Assembly: GCA_026702745.1 (NCBI GenBank)
Contig: JAPPBT010000028.1
Span: forward strand, 1-62,252
DNA from: Gemmatimonadota bacterium
Lineage (GTDB): Bacteria > JAAXHH01
Length of the DNA: 62,252 nucleotides
Direction: 5' to 3'
The notes below the pieces were generated by a model that was given only the letters and a program-made list of their open reading frames with translations, was not told where the DNA came from and made no database searches. Positions within the stretch are counted from its first letter, which is position 1. Every line of letters starts with the position of its first letter. Of the stretch, positions 8,036 through 16,640 are shown piece by piece. Made by a program: the position numbers and the translations under genes.

Positions 8036-9559
8036 TCAGCTTCCCGTGGTGAACAGTTCCCGCAGCCTGCGGGCCACGAGTTCGACTTCGCCTTCCTCGA
8101 GCTGCAGCGTGCGCGGACCCGGTCCATCGTAGATGATCTTGGGGTCGCCCGCCCGCAACAGCCGGCCCACGTCTTCCCGGGACAGGGGAATCACCGCCTC
8201 GTCCCAGAGCAGTTCCACGTCGTGGTAACCGTGGGTGTTGAGCTCGTAGCGGGCTTCCAGGCCGTCGATGCCCTGCAGCTGATCCGCCAGCCAGCGGGCC
8301 TTCCCGTTCCAGGCGGCGATCTCCTCGTCCTCGTCGAGGGCCACGTACCGCTCCAGCGCGGCGACCAGGCCCACGATCTCCTCCTTGCCGACCTTCAGCC
8401 CTCTACCGAGGCCGTTATTCGGCGCGTTCTGCATCCGGGCGGCCTCGATCAGGTCGGCGCGACCCGCGAGGATCCCCGTCGAGTTCGGGCCGCGAATCCC
8501 CTTGCCGCCGCTGACCACGACCAGGTCGGCGCCGGCTTCCAGGTATTTGGTCAGGTTCTCCTTGGGCGGCAGGTTGGACGCCAGGTCGATCATCACCGGC
8601 ACGCCCCTGCGCCGGCCGATCTCGATGATCTCCAGGGGCATGAGCGTCTCGGGGTCGTGTTCCTGCCGGTGGCGCACGGGGAAGGGCGGGACGCCCCGCG
8701 CCTGATGCTCGATATAGGCCAGGCCCACGAGCAGCGCCGTCCGTTCCGTGATGGCCGCCTCGTACTCCATGCGGGTGCCGGCCTCCACCAGCTTCATGCC
8801 CGCCAGGCCGAAGACGTTGTCGTAGAAGAATCGATGAGCCGTCTGGAACAGGCATTCCACCTTCGGCCAGGTTGGATTGGGCAGGAGCTCCATCCGTTCC
8901 TCGTCTGGCCCGGTCAACACGCCCGCCGCGCCCACCAGCATCGACGCAAATGCGCCGGACGAGACCAGGGCGGCCTCCGCCCCCATGATCTCGGCGATGC
9001 GCCGTCCCGCCGCGTCGTGCAGCTCCGCCATGTCCACGAAGTAGCGGTTGGCCTCGGCCATGGCCTCCATCACCTCGGCCGGCATGCGTGAGCCACCCAT
9101 GCTCGAGAGGTGTTCGTGGGCGCCCACATGGGGTCGCACACCGAGCAACCGGGTGTAGACGTTGTCCCTCAGGTCGGCCGCAATGGCATCGGGGTCGCCG
9201 CCAGCGCCGGCCAAATCGCCGCCCGACCCACCGGCACCGCCCGGGGCCACCTGGGCATCACCCGAACCGCCCGAACCGCTGTCGCCGCCCGCACCCGCAT
9301 CTCCCGATGAGCCATCCATCTCGCCCGGACTACCGCAACCGGACGCCGCAATTCCCGCCGCACCGGCCGCGCCGGCCATGCCGGCCAGGGCGCTCACCCT
9401 GATAAACGTGCGCCGGTTCACCCGGTCCAACTTGTCCAGTGCGGCCGGCCAGTCCACCTGGTCCAGCCGGTCCAGCTGGTTAAGCCCGTCCAGCCCGCTT
9501 TCCGCTGCCGCCGATTCCGGCTCATCACCGCGCTGCTCTTTCCGGATTTCCTCGTCCAT
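8036..9559 (-). CDS. Tat-exported SelA/ammonia-lyase-like PLP enzyme, probable lipoprotein
   Basis: 507 residues. The C-terminal 390 residues form a fold-type I PLP enzyme close to the SelA/D-glucosaminate-6-phosphate ammonia-lyase group: AHEHLSSMGGSRMPAEVMEAM, ALVSSGAFASM, and the PLP lysine in SGGKGIRGPNSTGI (Lys353). Such enzymes catalyse beta-elimination or related chemistry on amino acids or sugar amino acids. The N-terminus is odd: after a run of LDxLDxVD-like repeats comes NRRTFIRVSALAGMAGAAG and then AASGC, a Tat twin-arginine signal with a lipobox, followed by a Gly/Ser-rich linker of about 60 residues. The enzyme would therefore be folded and exported to the envelope, unusual for this family. 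GGGAG precedes ATG 9559. Substrate not assignable. Confidence 0.8.
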   Translation of the reverse strand: MDEEIRKEQRGDEPESAAAESGLDGLNQLDRLDQVDWPAALDKLDRVNRRTFIRVSALAGMAGAAGAAGIAASGCGSPGEMDGSSGDAGAGGDSGSGGSGDAQVAPGGAGGSGGDLAGAGGDPDAIAADLRDNVYTRLLGVRPHVGAHEHLSSMGGSRMPAEVMEAMAEANRYFVDMAELHDAAGRRIAEIMGAEAALVSSGAFASMLVGAAGVLTGPDEERMELLPNPTWPKVECLFQTAHRFFYDNVFGLAGMKLVEAGTRMEYEAAITERTALLVGLAYIEHQARGVPPFPVRHRQEHDPETLMPLEIIEIGRRRGVPVMIDLASNLPPKENLTKYLEAGADLVVVSGGKGIRGPNSTGILAGRADLIEAARMQNAPNNGLGRGLKVGKEEIVGLVAALERYVALDEDEEIAAWNGKARWLADQLQGIDGLEARYELNTHGYHDVELLWDEAVIPLSREDVGRLLRAGDPKIIYDGPGPRTLQLEEGEVELVARRLRELFTTGS

Positions 9560-9572
9560 GTGTCTGCGCTCC

Positions 9573-10007
9573 CTACGACCGTTTCTTCGCGGCCATCAGG
9601 TTCTCCGTCCGACTGGCCGCCTGCGCCTCGATCTCCTTGCGCGTCCACCGCTTGCCCTTGTTCATGCCCCCGCACGTCTCTGCTTCCCGTTCCCACCGGC
9701 GTTTCGACTTCAGGATGTCCTGCCAGAAGGGGTAGCTGCTGCACTGGGACGGCCGTACCGGATAGATGGAACACCCCTGGTCGTAGAATACGCAGGGACC
9801 GTCATCCGGAGAGACCAGGGAGACGTAGCCGTCGATCTCTTCCGTGTACTTTTCCAGGAAGGTTTCGAACGGCAGGTCCAGGTACTCGGCGATGCGCCGG
9901 AACTCTTTCTCGCTGCCGTAGATGAATCCACCGGGAAAGGTGCAGCAGTGGCCGCACCCGTGGCAGGAGAACTGCAATCCGTCGTGCCAGAACTTGCCTT
10001 TAGCCAT
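9573..10007 (-). CDS. YkgJ-family cysteine-cluster protein
   Basis: 144 residues with the defining Cys cluster FSCHGCGHCC (Cys15, 18, 21, 22), a downstream PDDGPCVFYDQGCSIYPVRPSQCSSYPFW segment and a final Cys in AETCGGMNKG. This matches the YkgJ/CxxCxxCC family, thought to bind zinc or an Fe-S cluster; the biochemical role is unknown. Its ATG begins two bases after the stop of the small gene at 10010-10285, which suggests translational coupling since no strong Shine-Dalgarno is visible. The PLP enzyme starts 13 bases downstream. Confidence 0.85.
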   Translation of the reverse strand: MAKGKFWHDGLQFSCHGCGHCCTFPGGFIYGSEKEFRRIAEYLDLPFETFLEKYTEEIDGYVSLVSPDDGPCVFYDQGCSIYPVRPSQCSSYPFWQDILKSKRRWEREAETCGGMNKGKRWTRKEIEAQAASRTENLMAAKKRS

Positions 10008-10009
10008 GG

Positions 10010-10285
10010 CTATTGATCGTTATTGAAAGAGATTCCTTGTTCCTTCGCCTTCGCGTCGACGATTCGTTCTATCTTGTCCAGCACGCGCCTATGATCGCTC
10101 ACCAGTGACCTGTGATCGGCCATCAGTGATTTGTATTCCTGATCAATCTCTGAATCGTTGGGTGGGAGTTTCTTTCTAGGTTCTTTCATATCATACACCG
10201 CCTTTCCGGCTTGTATGGCTTCCTTCGCCAAATTAAAAAACGTTGATAAGAGTTCGATCAGTTCCAATTCGCCGAGCCCGGGCAT
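10010..10285 (-). CDS. Small hypothetical coiled-coil protein
   Basis: 91 residues, hydrophilic apart from an amphipathic N-terminal helix (LELIELLSTFFNLAKEAIQ), with a likely coil in the second half (YKSLMADHRSLVSDHRRVLDKIERIV, where LMADHRS and LVSDHRR repeat). No signal peptide. It abuts the YkgJ gene and probably shares its transcript. No family recognised. The ribosome site before ATG 10285 is weak. Confidence 0.6.
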   Translation of the reverse strand: MPGLGELELIELLSTFFNLAKEAIQAGKAVYDMKEPRKKLPPNDSEIDQEYKSLMADHRSLVSDHRRVLDKIERIVDAKAKEQGISFNNDQ

Positions 10286-10447
10286 AGGATCGTGTATGGC
10301 TTAGCCAGACAGCAGCCTGAATCCATTGCTGTGTATAAGGCATTAGTCGGCGCATTGGCGGATTCACTCGTATCACCAACGTAAATTTCGCTCTATCGAT
10401 CACCACAGCCGGTGTGGCAGAACTCCCGGACTTTCCAGTCGAATCCC

Positions 10448-11002
10448 CTACTCGCCCACCGTGGCGATCACCTCGACTTCGCACCGCGCGCCGAAGGCCA
10501 GGCCGCTGCCGGCAAAGGCGCTGCGGGCCGGCTTGTCGCCGGGGAAGTACGTGACGTACACCTCGTTGAAGGCGGGCCATTCGGCGATGTCCGCCAGCAT
10601 GACCGTGGCCTTGATCACCCGGTCCATGGAGGATCCGTTGGCTTCCAGGACCGTCCTGATGTTCTCCATGGTCTGTCGGACCTCGCCCTGGATGCCCCCC
10701 GGCGCCAGGTCCGTCGTTCCGGGGATGTTTCCGATCTGGCCGGAGAGGAACAGCAGGTGCCCCACGCGCACGGCGTCCGAGAAGGGCAGGTTCATGCTCG
10801 CCGTGGTCTCCGAGGTGAGATAGACGGCCTCGGGGGTAGGCGGGGGCGCAGCAGGAGGCGCCGATGCGTCCTGTGCCGTCTCCGTGCATCCTGCGGTTGC
10901 CAGCAAGAGCACAACAGGCGTCAGAAATAGCGCAATGGGTGCCCACACAGGTCCGGAGTTCCTCCGCAACGGCGGAACGGCAACGCGTTGTCTTCCAGTC
11001 AT
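10448..11002 (-). CDS. RidA/YjgF-family lipoprotein
   Basis: 184 residues from ATG 11002 (CAGGAG about seven bases upstream); a longer reading from 11068 is less likely. A signal peptide ends in ATAGC (Cys39), so this is a predicted lipoprotein with a Pro/Ala linker. The rest is a complete RidA domain: DAVRVGHLLFLSGQIG, LEANGSSMDRVIKATVMLADI, and PARSAFAG with the Arg that binds the substrate carboxylate, then EVEVIA. RidA hydrolyses reactive enamines and imines made by PLP enzymes and is normally cytosolic, so an envelope form is notable beside the exported PLP enzyme 900 bases downstream. Confidence 0.85.
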   Translation of the reverse strand: MTGRQRVAVPPLRRNSGPVWAPIALFLTPVVLLLATAGCTETAQDASAPPAAPPPTPEAVYLTSETTASMNLPFSDAVRVGHLLFLSGQIGNIPGTTDLAPGGIQGEVRQTMENIRTVLEANGSSMDRVIKATVMLADIAEWPAFNEVYVTYFPGDKPARSAFAGSGLAFGARCEVEVIATVGE

Positions 11003-11111
11003 ATTTTGCTCCTGGTGTCGGCCGCAGCGATTCTTGCGCGTCGACGTGATCGCACGACGTGATTGCAATGGTGAAATATAAGCATGTAAACCTGAAACTA
11101 ACGAAATAGGG

Positions 11112-11124
11112 TCGACCCGGTCAA
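11112..11124. promoter_or_regulatory. Palindrome, TTGACCCGGTCAA type (one mismatch)
   Basis: TCGACCCGGTCAA, followed by GCGTACA. It lies about 110 bases upstream of the RidA lipoprotein and 340 upstream of the LRR lipoprotein. The same motif with the same right flank occurs at 13860 and, on the other strand, at 45968. Confidence 0.4.
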
Positions 11125-11289
11125 GCGTACAAGATATCTCATATATGAACTACAGACTATGTTAATAATCCGAAAAGTATGTACTTTCCACCGTTGCAGA
11201 CTTTTATTGGAACGCGGCTTTCCTGGTTTCCGTACTTTCGCTGGCGGGACGCGGCGGCGACAACGGCGTAGAAGCCGATCCGCAAGCCA

Positions 11290-11388
11290 TGTACGACTCG
11301 GGAGACGAAAGGGCAAGCTTCCAGTTACACTATTCAAGATGGCAACGGCAGGATGCATTCGGCTTGACGCGAATGATTGAATCAGTGA
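11290..11388 (+). pseudogene. Decayed fragment of the RWQRQDEFGW C-terminal domain
   Basis: Bases here translate in part as LHYSRWQRQDAFGLTR, matching FHHSRWQRQDEFGWTT of the lipoprotein at 31627-32373, and end in a form of its last codons (AATCAGTGA against AATCACTAA). The middle of the domain is missing. It sits just upstream of, and in frame with, the LRR lipoprotein but lies before that gene's own signal peptide. Confidence 0.7.
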
Positions 11389-11465
11389 GTGCGAAGGAAC
11401 CGCAAGATCAGGGTCCATCATTACCACAAAGATCATTACGGAGTTCATCGCGAGGATTTACCATC

Positions 11466-13121
11466 ATGAAACTAAAAACTGTGGCGTTTCTTGTGTGTGT
11501 TTCGTGGTTTACTATTATCGCCTGTGGCAACGACAGTTCCACCAATCCGCAACAGCCTGAACCACCGCCGCCCCCTCCCGTACCCACCAGGATCGTGATC
11601 AACCCCGCGTCGATAACGTTCGATGCAATCGGACAAACCATTCAACTGTCTGCCAGTGTCTATGACCAGTACGGCGCGGTCATGAGCAGCGCAGTCGTGT
11701 CTTGGACCAGCGACGATGACGCGGTAGCGACCGTCAACACGGGCGGTGACGTGACGGCAGTCAACAATGGCAACACCGTGATTTCGGCCAGGTCGGGCGG
11801 TATCTCCGCCAGCGTAAACGCGGCAGTCATGCAGTCGGCCTACAGTATCGCCATTGAACCTCAGATGGCGACGCTCCGGGAATTCGGCGAGGCGGTGCAG
11901 ATGTCGGCTACAGTGTTGGACCGGAATGAGCACCCCGTAGAAGGTGTTGCCGTCTCCTGGACTAGTAGCGACACGGGAGTAGCGTCGGTCGACGATGCAG
12001 GACTGGTGACGGCGCTGAACGACGGCAACACCCGGATCATCGCGTCCTACAGCGGCATTTCCGGTACCGCCCAAGTTAACGTAATGATCGACCCGATGAC
12101 GGACAGAGGCGCACTGATCAAGCTGTACCACGCCCTGCAAGGACCGGGCTGGGCGCAAGACACCAACTGGTTGTCGGACAAGCCCCTGGTCGAATGGTAT
12201 GGCGTCGATACCGACGGGAACGGCAACGTCACATGGCTGGATCTTGATGCCAACGACATCAGCGGTGTTATTCCGTCGGCAATGGGTAACCTGACCAGCC
12301 TCGAATTCCTGAATCTTAGCAATAACAAGTTCAGCCGATTGTATGGCAACATTCCGCCCGAGTTGGGAAACCTGACCAACCTGCAGGAGCTGAATCTCAG
12401 CAATACCGCCGTGTGGGGCACTCTTCCTCCGGAATTAGGAAATCTGACCGACCTGCGAGTGCTGGATCTCACCTCCACCGAGGTGACAGGCAGCATCCCT
12501 CCGGAACTGGGAAACCTTTCCAGTCTGCAGTTGCTGTATATTCAGCAAAACGCGTTGTCGTGCAACATCCCACCGGAGCTGGGTAACCTGTCCAACCTGG
12601 AAGAGTTCAATTTCTACTCAATACCTGAACTCCCCGCGTCCAACTCGCAGGAATCGAGTAGTGGCAGCACCCAGGAGTCCTGCCGTATTCCACCGGAACT
12701 GGGCAACCTCACCAACCTGTTCGAGCTGGATCTTGGCGGCAAAGGATTCACGGGGAGCATTCCGCCGGAGTTGGGGAAACTCAGCAACCTGTATTTGTTG
12801 AAACTCAGGTTTAACGCGTTAGATGGCAGCATCCCGCCGGATCTGGCAAATCTGACCAACCTGGTACAGTTGGACCTTTCCTACAACAATCTCATGGGGA
12901 ACATCCCACCGGAGTTGGGAAACCTCTCAGATCTCACGCATCTGGAGTTGAGCTATAACGAAGATCTGACAGGGCCGCTGCCCGACACGTTCACCAGCCT
13001 CAAAAACCTCCGGTCGCTGGGCCTGGCCGATACCGGCTTATGCGCTCCTTCGGATGATGCGTTTCAGGCGTGGTTGCTGGGCATCGAGACTGAGGGTGTG
13101 GTGACTTGCGAAGAGGATTAA
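11466..13121 (+). CDS. Surface-type lipoprotein with two Ig-like (BIG_2) domains and plant-type LRRs
   Basis: 551 residues from ATG 11466; upstream in-frame codons belong to a decayed fragment. Signal peptide ends at Cys20 (TIIAC) and continues GNDSSTNP, a tail shared with other surface lipoproteins here. Two BIG_2-like domains follow (about 45-120 and 125-205, each with ATV or ASV before a Gly-LVTA turn). An N-cap module follows (DRGALIKLYHALQGPGW, TNWLSDKPLVEWYGV), then about ten 24-residue LRRs of the IPPELGNLTNL type, and a C-cap ending TGLCAPSDDAFQAWL...VVTC. LRR lipoproteins of this type are presumed adhesins or binding proteins on the cell surface; the ligand is unknown. Confidence 0.88.
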   Translation: MKLKTVAFLVCVSWFTIIACGNDSSTNPQQPEPPPPPPVPTRIVINPASITFDAIGQTIQLSASVYDQYGAVMSSAVVSWTSDDDAVATVNTGGDVTAVNNGNTVISARSGGISASVNAAVMQSAYSIAIEPQMATLREFGEAVQMSATVLDRNEHPVEGVAVSWTSSDTGVASVDDAGLVTALNDGNTRIIASYSGISGTAQVNVMIDPMTDRGALIKLYHALQGPGWAQDTNWLSDKPLVEWYGVDTDGNGNVTWLDLDANDISGVIPSAMGNLTSLEFLNLSNNKFSRLYGNIPPELGNLTNLQELNLSNTAVWGTLPPELGNLTDLRVLDLTSTEVTGSIPPELGNLSSLQLLYIQQNALSCNIPPELGNLSNLEEFNFYSIPELPASNSQESSSGSTQESCRIPPELGNLTNLFELDLGGKGFTGSIPPELGKLSNLYLLKLRFNALDGSIPPDLANLTNLVQLDLSYNNLMGNIPPELGNLSDLTHLELSYNEDLTGPLPDTFTSLKNLRSLGLADTGLCAPSDDAFQAWLLGIETEGVVTCEED

Positions 13122-13304
13122 CCGGGCGCGTTGTGGGAGGCGGCTGCACGACAGAAACTCCTTCAAGGACAGTAAAACACTCTTGATATTTGGTTGGTCC
13201 TGCCAGGTCTCAAACATGGTGTTCGCAGGCGCGCACCGTCCAGTTCCACCCAGATATAAACCGTTTGGGGATTATATTCGAAAGTGCCAATAGTGCTCAT
13301 ACTT

Positions 13305-13391
13305 CTAGCAGAACCGCTTCACTACTGTTCTTACCATGATCCATGCGATGATTAGAAAGAACAGTTCAACAATCGGGATGGCAAAAAACAT
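13305..13391 (-). CDS. 28-residue hydrophobic microprotein, copy A
   Basis: ATG at 13391 to TAG at 13305-13307. The peptide begins MFFAIPIVELFFLIIAWIM and ends in a basic tail (VRTVVKRFC): one membrane span with positive charges at the C-terminus. A second copy at 32473-32559 has the same length. Of the nine codons that differ, three are silent (including the stop) and six give conservative changes (V/L, I/M, A/T, V/I), and similarity stops at the stop codon. That pattern argues for selection on the peptide. AAGG precedes the ATG. It points toward the end of the upstream LRR gene. Candidate small membrane toxin, regulator or assembly factor; no family recognised. Confidence 0.6.
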   Translation of the reverse strand: MFFAIPIVELFFLIIAWIMVRTVVKRFC

Positions 13392-13859
13392 TAGGGATCA
13401 ACCTTTCAGTCTGATGTATAACTGCCCGCCGAAGGAATGTCGTCGCATTTATCGGCCTTTCGTGACAGATCCTGATCCATGCGATTTTGATTCACGCAGT
13501 TATTCTGATATTTGTAACAGTTGCTCGCCGGACGCGTAGATTCTGTTCCGCCTCCGAGATGGTACAAGGCAACCGAATAGATTCAAACTGAGTACCAGAA
13601 CGGTGTTGGCATGGCCGAACCACAATCGCCCTGACCTCCGTTTTCTTTCCCTTTCCTCCTGACGTGATCCCTGACCGCGAAGCATGTATCACATGCACTC
13701 CATGACTGCTTACAGTGCAATGGTTTCCACATCCAAGTCAGCGGAAAAGACGGCACGTTGTTTTCTAAACATTTCCAGCTCCAGCGTCTGCGGTAACTGT
13801 TTCTGAGCGGCAACGTGATTCTATACATTAATGATATTCCTGAAGTTAACTATTTGAAG

Positions 13860-13872
13860 TTGACCCGGTCAA
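13860..13872. promoter_or_regulatory. Perfect palindrome TTGACC-C-GGTCAA
   Basis: A perfect 6-base inverted repeat around a central C, followed by GTGTACA, about 67 bases before the ATG of the kinase-like/barrel gene. The related copies at 11112 and 45968 also lie upstream of genes, the latter before lptD. A transcription-factor operator is the simplest guess. Confidence 0.45.
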
Positions 13873-13938
13873 GTGTACATGTTACTTCTTGTGATGAGAG
13901 CGCACATGTGATCTCTTGTATTGACCAGGAGACAAATC

Positions 13939-16617
13939 ATGCTACGAAAGGCGTACTCGATCAGATCGTGCACGATCCGATCCCGCCGCCGATGGTCTAC
14001 CGTGTTGCTCGTTGCCGCGATACTTGCCGCCTCACTATCCCTTGCAGGCGCCGATTCGGCAGCGGCGCAGGCCGGCCAGCGCATCTTCCGCTCGGTCCCG
14101 GAGCAAGGCGATACGACGCACGTGGCCGTACCCGGCGGACGGTTCGAGAAGGGCGGTTTCGGCCGGTGGTTCTACGGCAGCGACTACCGCCAGCTCTGGA
14201 CGACGCCGCTCGAACTGCCGGTCCTCGATCTGGATGCCGTGGGCGGCGGGCTGTCGCCCATGCGCCCGGGCGGAGCCGGCCAGTCCATTTCGCTCCACTT
14301 CATGGGCGAGGACGGCCGCCGCTACACGGTGCGCTCCATCGACAAGGACCCGTCCAAGCGTTTGTTGGATGAGCTTAAGGACACGGTCGTCGAGGACGTG
14401 ATCCAGGACCTTGTGAGCGCCCACCTGCCGGCGGCGGGCCTGGTGGTGGATGCGCTCATGGAAGCAACGGGCGTCCTGCATGCGCCGCACCGGCTCGTGG
14501 TGATCCCCGACGATCCCAGGCTGGAGTCGTTCAGGGAAGAGTATGCCGGGCTGATCGGCACCCTGCAGGAACATCCGTCCGAAGCCCCCGGCAACGAGCC
14601 GGGGTTTGCCGGATCCCGCAGGGTGAGCGGCTCGGAGCGGTTGTACGAAGGTCTTGAAGAGTCTCCCTGCGAACGCGTGGACGCCCGCGCCTATCTTAAG
14701 GCGCGACTCATCGATTTTCTCATCGGCGATTCGGACCGGCATCGCGGCCAGTGGCGCTGGGCCCAATTTCCGGCCGGCGACTGCTACACGTGGCTGCCGG
14801 TCCCCGAAGACCGGGACAAGGCCTTCATCGACCTGGACGGTCAGTTCATGAAATTGGTGCGCCGGATCGAGCCCAAGTTCGTCCGCTTCCAGGAGCAATA
14901 TCCGAACCACCGGGGTCTCTCCCGCACGGGCTGGGAACTGGATCGGAGGTTGCTGGCCGAACTGGAATGGAACGCGTGGGAGACCGTGGTCGCCACGGTA
15001 CAGTCCGAATTGCCGGACCCGGTGATCGACGAAGCCGTGAGGCGCCTGCCGGATCCGTTCTACACGCAGGTGGGGGACTTCCTGGCCCGGACGCTGAAGG
15101 TGCGCCGGGACACACTTGGCGAATTTGCGGCGCGGTACTACGGATTCATCAGCAACGAGGTCGAAATCCGGGCGACGGACGAGGACGAATACCTCGAACT
15201 GGAACACCAGGCGGACGGCGCGCTGGAGGTGCGCATCAGCCTGGCCGGGACGTCGGAAATCCCGTATTTCCGCCGTACCCTCTACCCCCACGAGACCGAG
15301 GAAGTGCGGATCTACCTGCACGGCGGGGACGATCAGACCAACGTCGTCGGAGACCGGGCCAGGATCAAGGTGCACGTGGACGGCGGCGGGGGCGACGATG
15401 CCTTCGCGAACAACTCCCGGGCGGGACGCCGGACGACGCGGTTCTACGACGCGCGCGGGCGGAATCGCTTCGAAGGCGGCCGGGCGCACGTCAACGAGCG
15501 ACGTTTCGTGCGACCGAGGAACGAGAGCGCGATCTCGCAGGACATCTATACCCTCGACTGGGGCCGCGTATCGGGTATTCGCCCGGTGGTCTACTACAAA
15601 TCCGACTTCGGCTTCTACGCCGGGCTTCAGTACGCCCGGTTGAGTTATGGCTACCGGAAAGCGCCGTATGCCGCACGGTACGCCATCGACGTCGGCGTCG
15701 CCTCGCGGGGTGGAGCGAAGCCCTTCGTCACCTATTCCGGCCGGTTCCGGCATATGTTTCGGAGCCTGGACGGACAGCTGGAGATGGGGTACTCCGGCAT
15801 CAACATGGTACGCTTCAACGGCTTCGGCAACGACTACAGTCTCACGAAGGACGAGCCGTTCTACGAGCTGGAACAAGCGCAGTTCCTTCTCGCACCCGCC
15901 CTGTCCTTCACGGGTTCCGGTGACGCGCACGGCAAGTGGAACCTGGCGGGCGGCCCCGTCGCCAAGATCACCAACACCTCATTAGACGAGAACGAAGGGA
16001 AGTTTATCGCATCCTACGAAACGCCGCTGTACGGGACGGGATCCTTCGGGCAGGCCGGGGTGCGCGGGGAAGTCGTCTTCGACACCCGCAACCATCCGGC
16101 TCACGCCCTGCGGGGCGTGCGGATAAGGCTGGCCGGTGAACTCTATCCAGCGCTGTGGGACGTCGAATCGATCTTCGGCAATGTCGCGGGGGAGGCGTCC
16201 ACCTACCTCTCGGCGAACATCCCCGCCTCCCCCACCCTCGCCCTGCGCGTGGGCGGCAAAACCGTCCTCGGGGAGTATCCCTTCCACGAAGCCGCTGCGA
16301 TCGGCGGTTCCGAAAACCTGCGGGGATTCCGCAAGTTCCGTTTCGCGGGGGATTCCGCGGTCTACGGCAACGGCGAGCTCCGTTTCCGGCTGACCCCGAT
16401 CAAGTTCCTGGTTCCCGGTGACCTCGGTGCGTTCGGCGCCGTCGACGTGGGGCGTGTATTCTACGGGAACGACCCGGGCAATGCCGACAACTGGCATATC
16501 GGCCGGGGCGGCGGGCTCTGGGTCTCCTTCACCGAGCGGCGGGCGACGCTGAGCCTGGCGATGATGGACAGCAAGGACAAAACCGAGCTGTACCTGTACT
16601 TCGGGTTCATGTTCTAG
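13939..16617 (+). CDS. Kinase-like domain fused to an Omp85/BamA-type outer-membrane barrel
   Basis: 892 residues from ATG 13939 (AGGAGA upstream). Signal peptide to about residue 45 (ADSAAAQAG). Residues about 95-330 resemble the protein-kinase-like fold of HipA/FAM20 type: RRYTVRSIDKDPS as the nucleotide-binding strand, FLIGDSDRHRGQW as catalytic loop (Asp264, Asp266, His268), and AFIDLDGQF as metal-binding DFG equivalent (Asp298, Asp300). The C-terminal 350 residues are a surface-antigen barrel (AAAIGGSENLRGFRKFRFAGDSAVYGNGELRFRL, ending in Phe). In Bacteroidota a calcineurin-like phosphoesterase precedes the same two regions in one polypeptide; here that phosphoesterase is the convergent next gene. 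Kinase activity is inferred from motifs only. Confidence 0.75.
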   Translation: MLRKAYSIRSCTIRSRRRWSTVLLVAAILAASLSLAGADSAAAQAGQRIFRSVPEQGDTTHVAVPGGRFEKGGFGRWFYGSDYRQLWTTPLELPVLDLDAVGGGLSPMRPGGAGQSISLHFMGEDGRRYTVRSIDKDPSKRLLDELKDTVVEDVIQDLVSAHLPAAGLVVDALMEATGVLHAPHRLVVIPDDPRLESFREEYAGLIGTLQEHPSEAPGNEPGFAGSRRVSGSERLYEGLEESPCERVDARAYLKARLIDFLIGDSDRHRGQWRWAQFPAGDCYTWLPVPEDRDKAFIDLDGQFMKLVRRIEPKFVRFQEQYPNHRGLSRTGWELDRRLLAELEWNAWETVVATVQSELPDPVIDEAVRRLPDPFYTQVGDFLARTLKVRRDTLGEFAARYYGFISNEVEIRATDEDEYLELEHQADGALEVRISLAGTSEIPYFRRTLYPHETEEVRIYLHGGDDQTNVVGDRARIKVHVDGGGGDDAFANNSRAGRRTTRFYDARGRNRFEGGRAHVNERRFVRPRNESAISQDIYTLDWGRVSGIRPVVYYKSDFGFYAGLQYARLSYGYRKAPYAARYAIDVGVASRGGAKPFVTYSGRFRHMFRSLDGQLEMGYSGINMVRFNGFGNDYSLTKDEPFYELEQAQFLLAPALSFTGSGDAHGKWNLAGGPVAKITNTSLDENEGKFIASYETPLYGTGSFGQAGVRGEVVFDTRNHPAHALRGVRIRLAGELYPALWDVESIFGNVAGEASTYLSANIPASPTLALRVGGKTVLGEYPFHEAAAIGGSENLRGFRKFRFAGDSAVYGNGELRFRLTPIKFLVPGDLGAFGAVDVGRVFYGNDPGNADNWHIGRGGGLWVSFTERRATLSLAMMDSKDKTELYLYFGFMF

Positions 16618-16640
16618 GGAGGGCCGGTCGGCTCGTCCCG

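Larger units (their letters stand above)
11003..11465. other. Intergenic region with operator-like palindrome and a decayed lipoprotein-domain fragment
   Basis: This 460-base gap holds the divergent promoter area of the RidA lipoprotein and the first LRR lipoprotein, one copy of the TTGACCCGGTCAA-type palindrome (11112-11124) and a degraded copy of the RWQRQDEFGW domain (about 11290-11388). No RNA gene was recognised. Confidence 0.6.
13122..13938. other. Long intergenic region containing a microprotein gene and an operator-like palindrome
   Basis: The 817-base gap between the LRR lipoprotein and the kinase-like/barrel gene carries the 28-codon microprotein on the minus strand (13305-13391) and the palindrome at 13860. 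The stretch 13400-13850 has only short frames without recognisable content; no RNA family was recognised. Confidence 0.55.

Noticed and set aside
14035-15930. 631-codon open frame opposite the kinase-like/barrel gene
   Set aside because: Shadow of a GC-rich gene: no domain, composition rich in His/Arg/Val typical of antisense frames, and the plus-strand gene has clear motifs, signal peptide and ribosome site.
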